Positions 5,129-8,509 of a stretch of 8,509 bases of DNA are shown here, one piece after another. Each line of letters begins with the position of its first letter. The first letter of the stretch is position 1. The notes beneath the pieces were generated by a model, which was not told where the DNA came from, searched no databases, and worked only from the letters and a program-made list of their open reading frames with translations. The DNA comes from DASZYF01 sp035545535. GTDB lineage: Bacteria; Actinomycetota; Actinomycetes; Mycobacteriales; CAJCIY01. The stretch covers positions 1 to 8,509 of the forward strand of contig DASZYF010000002.1 in assembly GCA_035545535.1 (NCBI GenBank), read 5' to 3'. Both the position numbers and the translations under genes were made by a program.

Positions 5129-5326
5129 GTGGGACAGCTCGACGGCGAGACCTGGGTCTCGCCGGTCACGGCCGGGTCCGAGGCCGATCCGCACCGCCTC
5201 GAGGTGTGGCGGTTCCGGGTCCTCGTCGCGCTCGTCGTGCTCGCGGCCACGGCCGGCGCCATCTACCTCGCCCTGTCCCTGACCGGCACCATCGCCGGCG
5301 GCGACAGCGGCGGCGGGGTCGGCTAG
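5129..5326 (+). CDS. Small single-helix membrane protein, hypothetical
   Basis: The 65-residue product has a polar N-terminus (MGQLDGETWVSPVT, then a charged DPHRLEVWRFR), one hydrophobic helix at about 31-51 (VLVALVVLAATAGAIYLALSL) and a glycine-rich tail ending GGDSGGGVG. I do not recognise a family. It starts at GTG 5129, the codon closest upstream of the polar-helix architecture; a GAGG at 5113-5116 is rather distant (12 bases) and no TAnnnT hexamer is present. The 26-bp gap after wblE suggests readthrough from the wblE promoter. The start is less certain than the frame; the frame's consistent GC-rich third positions support coding. Confidence 0.6.
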   Translation: MGQLDGETWVSPVTAGSEADPHRLEVWRFRVLVALVVLAATAGAIYLALSLTGTIAGGDSGGGVG

Positions 5327-5371
5327 CGCTGCAGACCTGACGCGCGTCGGGCCAATCCGGCACGGCGGCAT

Positions 5372-5387
5372 CGGCCGAGCGCGGCCG
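5372..5387. terminator. GC-rich hairpin downstream of the small membrane protein
   Basis: CGGCCG (5372-5377), loop AGCG, CGGCCG (5382-5387) form a 6-bp stem 45 bases after the TAG at 5326. No T-tract follows, as is common for candidate actinobacterial terminators, so function is uncertain. It partly overlaps the start of the first structured repeat. Confidence 0.35.
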
Positions 5388-5412
5388 CGTGCGATCGGCA
5401 TATATCGCGCGG
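5385..5412 (+). repeat. Structured repeat, copy 1
   Basis: CCGCG (5385-5389) and CGCGG (5408-5412) can pair around a loop containing CGATCGGCATATA. The second copy at 6111-6146 has the same loop core, CGATCGGCATGTA, between longer CCGCGCGC/GCGCGCGG arms. Both copies have the same orientation and lie on either side of the reductase gene. Confidence 0.45.
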
Positions 5413-5426
5413 GCGGGCGGCGGCGT

Positions 5427-5444
5427 CGATCGCTCACGCGATCG
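5427..5444. terminator. Hairpin terminator candidate for the reductase gene
   Basis: CGATCGC (5427-5433), loop TCAC, GCGATCG (5438-5444) is a perfect 7-bp stem with a tetraloop, three bases beyond the reductase stop codon (5448-5450, minus strand). No T-tract follows. With the hairpin at 5372-5387 it makes the space between the two convergent genes a likely two-way termination zone. Confidence 0.5.
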
Positions 5445-5447
5445 GAG

Positions 5448-5960
5448 TCATCTGGATGCCACGCGGTAGTGCAGGCGAAGGGTCGGTCGGCGGCTGTCGT
5501 CGACGCGGACCAGGTCCAGGCGCAGGTCGGGGGCGTCGCCGACGAGAAGCGGTAGGCCGCTCGCCACGAGCACGGGCTCAAAGGCGAGGATCACCTCGTC
5601 GATCAGCCCCGCACGCATGAACGCGCCGTTCACCTGGGGTCCGCCGGCAAGCAGCGCCGTCGTGGCGCCGCGCGTGGCGAGGTCGGCTACAGCCTGCTCG
5701 GGAGATGCGGCGCGGACGGTATCGCCGTCTACGGCGAATGCCTGATCGCGAGTCAGGACGGCGACCGGCAGCTGGGGCAGCAGCTCCCGCACCTGATCGA
5801 TGAACAGCTCGTGCGTGACTCGACCCCACATGACTGCCTCGTTGGCACGTAGCAGTTCAACGAACAGCTCCCAGTCCCTACCGGACAGGAAGTCCTCGGA
5901 CTGGTTCTCGCGAGCAGCCATGCCATTCAGTGACAGCGCCATCCACAGGGTGACTCTCAC
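5448..5960 (-). CDS. Dihydrofolate reductase-like protein (RibD C-terminal domain family)
   Basis: This 170-residue protein has the RibD_C/DHFR-like fold used by NADPH-dependent pterin or pyrimidine reductases. Evidence includes the opening strand VTLWMALSLNGM (3-14), MWGRVTHE (44-51, where the family has GRxTYE), VAVLTRD (66-72), and the nucleotide-binding LLAGGPQVNGAFMRAGLIDEV (103-123). FEPVLVASGLPLL (127-139) closes the core. The length fits stand-alone actinobacterial members. I chose GTG 5960 because AGGAGG at 5970-5975 stands nine bases away; GTG 5966 would have only three bases. The true substrate is unknown, since most stand-alone members of this family are uncharacterised. It converges with the small membrane protein, diverges from the secreted protein and is bracketed by two structured repeats. 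Confidence 0.85.
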   Translation of the reverse strand: MRVTLWMALSLNGMAARENQSEDFLSGRDWELFVELLRANEAVMWGRVTHELFIDQVRELLPQLPVAVLTRDQAFAVDGDTVRAASPEQAVADLATRGATTALLAGGPQVNGAFMRAGLIDEVILAFEPVLVASGLPLLVGDAPDLRLDLVRVDDSRRPTLRLHYRVASR

Positions 5961-5969
5961 GAACACCCG

Positions 5970-5975
5970 CCTCCT
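5970..5975 (-). promoter_or_regulatory. Ribosome binding site of the reductase gene (AGGAGG)
   Basis: A consensus Shine-Dalgarno sequence on the minus strand, nine bases before GTG 5960. It decides between GTG 5960 and GTG 5966. Its strength contrasts with the apparently leaderless genes at 975-3818. Confidence 0.7.
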
Positions 5976-6110
5976 AGGTGCCGTGGTCGAGGGCGACCTG
6001 CCGCTCGACGACAACCGGTGTCGCGCACACCCCTGCCATCTGAAGGCACCAGTTCGACCGGACAGTCTCACTCGTACAGGAGGCGTTACCGGGACAACTG
6101 GGAGGACCAG

Positions 6111-6146
6111 CCGCGCGCTCGATCGGCATGTACTTCGCGCGCGCGG
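6111..6146 (+). repeat. Structured repeat, copy 2
   Basis: CCGCGCGC (6111-6118) and GCGCGCGG (6139-6146) are perfect inverted arms around a 20-base loop containing CGATCGGCATGTA. It matches copy 1 at 5385-5412 in the arm ends and loop core. It sits in the 265-bp divergent gap between the reductase and the secreted protein, where I see no gene and no clear promoter. Confidence 0.45.
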
Positions 6147-6225
6147 TATCACGCGCGCTCGCGGCGAGGCTGAGGACTGCGCGACGGTCCGACTCGTTGC
6201 ATGCTTGCCGTCGGGGGTAACTCAT

Positions 6226-7005
6226 ATGAGGTCTTTCCGGGCGCTGGGCAGCGTCGGTCTGGTCGTCGGGGCGCTGGCGGGTGTGAACGGCTCCGCCCAT
6301 GCCACCGCTATCAGGAACGTGCCGGTCGCGGTCGAGATCGCAATCTCGCCAGCACATCCCCACGCGGGTCAGACCGTGACGTTCCGCATCAACACGTCGA
6401 GCCGAGACGCTGGCGCGACCGTCGGCTGGTGGGACGTCGGCGACGGGTCAGGCCGGCGGAGCGTGGCGCACGCCACGGTGGCGTGTCCGCCGGGCCCCGG
6501 TCGCGCGCCCGCTGCGCGACCCAGTTCGTCGACGTCGGTGACCCACGCGATCTACCGGCGGGCCGGGTACTACACGTTCACCGCGTTCGGGGTCCACGAT
6601 CGCTCCTGCGCTCCCGCCTTCGACCGCGGCACCGGGCTGGGGCACGTCAGCTTCGGCGTCGAAGGGCCCGATGCCGCCTCGAACGGCCCGCTGAGCCCGC
6701 TGCCGAACGTGGGCGTGTTTGCCACACGAACGGGCGTAAGCGCCACGTGGATCTGGGCCGCCGACCCGGACGGCGTGATTCGGCGCGTTGTGCTCGCCCA
6801 GGACGGGCACGCGCGCACCTACACGATCCGACACGAATGCTCGGACCCCCAGGTGCGCTGGCAGGAGAGCCACTGGTATCGCCGCATCTCGCGACCACCG
6901 CTCTTAGCGGGACGACACCCTCCGCGTCACGGCCTGGTCAACCGGCTGCGACGGCACCGCGCGACAGGTCACGACCACGATCCTGCGGATCCTCGTCCGA
7001 ACTGA
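6226..7005 (+). CDS. Secreted PKD-like domain protein, C-terminus apparently frameshifted
   Basis: As read, the frame encodes 259 residues. Residues 1-26 are a signal peptide: MRSFR, a hydrophobic core, then cleavage after Ala-His-Ala (24-26). Residues about 32-145 look like a PKD/Ig-type β-sandwich: HAGQTVTF (46-53), WWDVGDGSG (68-76) in place of the usual FGDG turn, and VTHAIYRRAGYYTFTAFGVHD (105-125). A second β-rich segment follows (163-225). After Ala228 the frame turns basic and proline-rich (GRHPPRHGLVNRLRRHR) with poorer GC at third positions. The next frame continues naturally to 7084. The start is ATG 6226 with GGGGGT upstream. An extracellular surface or adhesion role is likely for PKD folds, but no catalytic motif is visible. 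It is either a pseudogene or a sequencing error. Confidence 0.65.
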   Translation: MRSFRALGSVGLVVGALAGVNGSAHATAIRNVPVAVEIAISPAHPHAGQTVTFRINTSSRDAGATVGWWDVGDGSGRRSVAHATVACPPGPGRAPAARPSSSTSVTHAIYRRAGYYTFTAFGVHDRSCAPAFDRGTGLGHVSFGVEGPDAASNGPLSPLPNVGVFATRTGVSATWIWAADPDGVIRRVVLAQDGHARTYTIRHECSDPQVRWQESHWYRRISRPPLLAGRHPPRHGLVNRLRRHRATGHDHDPADPRPN

Positions 7006-7084
7006 CGGCACCTTCGTCCAGACCGGCATGAAGACGACGCCAAGGCCCCGGACCCTTCCCCCGGAATCGATCGGCATCGGCTGA
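6911..7084 (+). pseudogene. Displaced C-terminal segment of the secreted PKD-like protein
   Basis: In the +1 frame, codons from GAC 6911 to the TGA at 7082-7084 encode 57 residues beginning DDTLRVTAWSTGCDGTARQV. This is a plausible β-strand continuation of the upstream protein and adds a fourth cysteine. By my count 27 of its first 31 codons end in G or C, against 19 of 31 in the unshifted frame over the same stretch. Removing one G from the GGG run at 6908-6910 would join the two parts into a 285-residue protein. A TAG at 6905-6907 closes this frame upstream, and there is no start codon at its beginning. Confidence 0.5.
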
Positions 7085-7161
7085 CACCTGCGCCACGGCA
7101 CCCTTCCCGAACCGCGAAGTAACGCCGGTTCGCGTACGGGTATTGGGTCGGTTGCCGGCAG

Positions 7162-7201
7162 CGGGTGGAATCGTTCACGACGGTGTGAAGAAATCCACCC
7201 G
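7162..7201. terminator. Two-tier hairpin between convergent genes
   Basis: CGGGTGGA (7162-7169) pairs with TCCACCCG (7194-7201). Inside, TTCAC (7174-7178) pairs with GTGAA (7185-7189) around GACGGT, leaving a four-by-four internal loop. It lies in the 213-bp space between the secreted-protein remnant and the end of the HNH gene, so a bidirectional terminator is the simplest reading. No T-tract is present. I see nothing else gene-like in 7085-7297. Confidence 0.45.
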
Positions 7202-7297
7202 ACGCACCCGGCGCCATGGTCTCTACGTCGCGCATGGCGAGATGAGCCCGCGGTGTGTTCGTGGGTTTGGGATGGTGCGGCGGACGGTGCGGACGGG

Positions 7298-8509
7298 TCA
7301 GTCGCGTAGGGGTGGGTCGCGGAGCTGGATGCCGTTGGGGCTGGTCCAGAGCACGCTGCCGTCGGGCAGGAGCTGCAGGGCCCAGCCGTGGTGCTTCATG
7401 CGGTGGTGCCGCCGGCACAGGCAGGACCCGTTGTCGACGTCGGTGTCGCCGCCGGCGGTCCAGTAGGAGCAGCCGTGGTCGCAGTCGCAGCGCTCGGCCG
7501 GTGCCCCGCAGCCGGGGAAGCGGCAGCGCCGGTCCCGGGCCTGCAGGTACTTGCGCTGCGCGGTGCTCCACTCGTAACGATCGACCGGCGGTGGCTTCAG
7601 GCGCGGGTCGAAGAACCGCACCGTGCCACCGCTCATGAGCTTGGTCATCTCCGGCGCGCCGAGGTCGCACAGACCCGGCAGCGACGGGACGGTGAACGTG
7701 CCATCGGCGTTGGCGTGCACCACCAGCTCGACCGAGACCGGTTGCGTCCCGGTGAGCAGATCGATGGCCGCGTCGAACCGCTTGTTCGGCAACGACCGCG
7801 GGTCACCAGCCTGCCGGGGGGCCTGTGCGAGCGACTCGATCGCCGCGGCCGCGGCCGCGATCTGCGCGGTCGGGCCGATCAACGACAACGCGGCCAGACC
7901 CGGCGCGATGTCCCGGGTGCTCACCCGCCGCTCCCCGCTCGGGCACGGCGGCGGCGCATCGTCACACTCCCGCTCGAACTCGGCCACGACCTTGAGCAGC
8001 AGCCGCCGGTGCGCGCCCAGCGTCCGCTCCCCCGCACCCGGCAGCACCCGGGCCTCGACCCGCTGGCACGACAGCCACGACAAGCCCTGCGTCAGCTCGA
8101 CCATCGCCTCGGCATGACCGAACGGGATGACCCCGTCCTCCACCGCGGCCAACGTCGCCCCGAACGTGTCGACCAGATCCCGCGCGACATCGACCTGCGC
8201 ACCCGTGACCGAGGAGGACTGCCCGAACAACCCGGCCAGCTCGAACACCGTCGCGTCCGCCGCCCGGTCCTGCGGCTTCTCCCCCGCCGCGAACGCGATC
8301 GCCTCGGCCCGCCGCGCCTCCGCGTAGCGCACGCACCGCTCCCACGCCAACGCAAACCCGACCCGCTCCGCCGCCGACAGCTGCATCACATCGACGTCCT
8401 CGAGCCGGACCATCATCTCCGGACCCGGCGCCCACCCCGGCGAGCCCGGATCCCACGGCGTCGCGAACCCCTGACCATCCAGCCACTCACGCGACCCCAC
8501 CACCGACAC
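7298..8509 (-). CDS. DUF222/HNH endonuclease-domain protein (13E12 repeat family), possibly partial
   Basis: The frame runs from the window edge (GTG at 8509, which may or may not be the true start) for 403 residues. The N-terminal two-thirds is an Ala/Arg-rich helical region typical of DUF222, with ERVGFALAWERCVRYAEARR (48-67) and FGHAEAMVELTQGLS. The C-terminal HNH zinc-type nuclease comprises RCRFPGC (328-334), CDCDH ending at His345, Asn360 in DNGSCLC, and CRRHHRMKHHG (365-375). Cys329, Cys334, Cys363 or Cys365 and the histidines probably bind metal. Such proteins are multicopy in actinobacteria. The mycobacterial REP13E12 elements belong here and serve as the integration site of prophage phiRv1. 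Function in the host is not established. It is probably a nuclease of a selfish or repeated element; no partner genes are visible. Confidence 0.88.
   Translation of the reverse strand: MSVVGSREWLDGQGFATPWDPGSPGWAPGPEMMVRLEDVDVMQLSAAERVGFALAWERCVRYAEARRAEAIAFAAGEKPQDRAADATVFELAGLFGQSSSVTGAQVDVARDLVDTFGATLAAVEDGVIPFGHAEAMVELTQGLSWLSCQRVEARVLPGAGERTLGAHRRLLLKVVAEFERECDDAPPPCPSGERRVSTRDIAPGLAALSLIGPTAQIAAAAAAIESLAQAPRQAGDPRSLPNKRFDAAIDLLTGTQPVSVELVVHANADGTFTVPSLPGLCDLGAPEMTKLMSGGTVRFFDPRLKPPPVDRYEWSTAQRKYLQARDRRCRFPGCGAPAERCDCDHGCSYWTAGGDTDVDNGSCLCRRHHRMKHHGWALQLLPDGSVLWTSPNGIQLRDPPLRD

Noticed and set aside
5800..6225. N-terminal extension of the secreted-protein frame upstream of ATG 6226
   Set aside because: It runs antisense through the start of the reductase gene, and ATG 6226 is followed at once by a proper signal peptide.
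7068..7077. Third copy of CGATCGGCAT as a full structured repeat
   Set aside because: It lacks the GC-rich inverted arms and the following RTA, and lies inside the displaced reading frame, so only the bare core is shared.
6969..7297. Minus-strand open frame continuing past the HNH stop region toward 6969
   Set aside because: This frame differs from that of the HNH gene, is proline/histidine-rich with no domain, and only shadows the nuclease gene and the intergenic hairpin.
1..8509. CRISPR array, tRNA or rRNA genes, insertion sequence with terminal inverted repeats, toxin-antitoxin or defence operon
   Set aside because: I looked on both strands and saw no regularly spaced repeats, cloverleaf with anticodon arm, rRNA-like stretch, transposase or paired small genes of those kinds.

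Overview
The window is very GC-rich, uses many GTG starts and carries a WhiB1/WblE-type WhiB protein, a family confined to Actinomycetota. I therefore read it as an actinobacterial chromosome segment; the sequence alone does not settle the order.

Layout. Bases 1-952 hold the end of a polar amino acid ABC permease and its overlapping ATPase, both forward. From 975 to 4520 six genes alternate strands one by one: an RmlC-type sugar epimerase (+), a small S26-type protease resembling Ni-SOD maturation protease (-), a GNAT acetyltransferase (+), a four-helix membrane protein (-), a diacylglycerol kinase-family lipid kinase (+) and a glycerophosphodiester phosphodiesterase (-). Each plus/minus pair converges with overlapping or abutting 3' ends (28 bp, 15 bp, 0 bp), so most of these genes must be transcribed alone. 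Four of them have a TAnnnT hexamer 7-9 bases before a GTG start, the signature of leaderless actinobacterial transcripts. A 330-bp regulatory region with a well-formed promoter and several palindromes then leads to wblE and a small one-helix membrane protein.

From about 5330 on the character changes to looser, accessory-like content. There is a RibD C-terminal/DHFR-like reductase (-) bracketed by two imperfect copies of a hairpin-forming repeat, a secreted PKD-like protein (+) whose C-terminus appears displaced by a one-base frameshift, and a DUF222/HNH (13E12-type) protein (-) running to the window edge. GC-rich hairpins lie between the convergent genes in this part.

Functional links are modest. 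The lipid kinase and the phosphodiesterase both act in phospholipid/glycerol turnover and face each other. The epimerase has no other nucleotide-sugar genes nearby, and the Ni-SOD-type protease has no sodN in view. I found no CRISPR array, tRNA, rRNA, insertion sequence or recognisable defence system. The most interesting signals are the regulatory architecture upstream of wblE, the alternating leaderless gene layout, the structured repeat pair and the frameshifted secreted protein.
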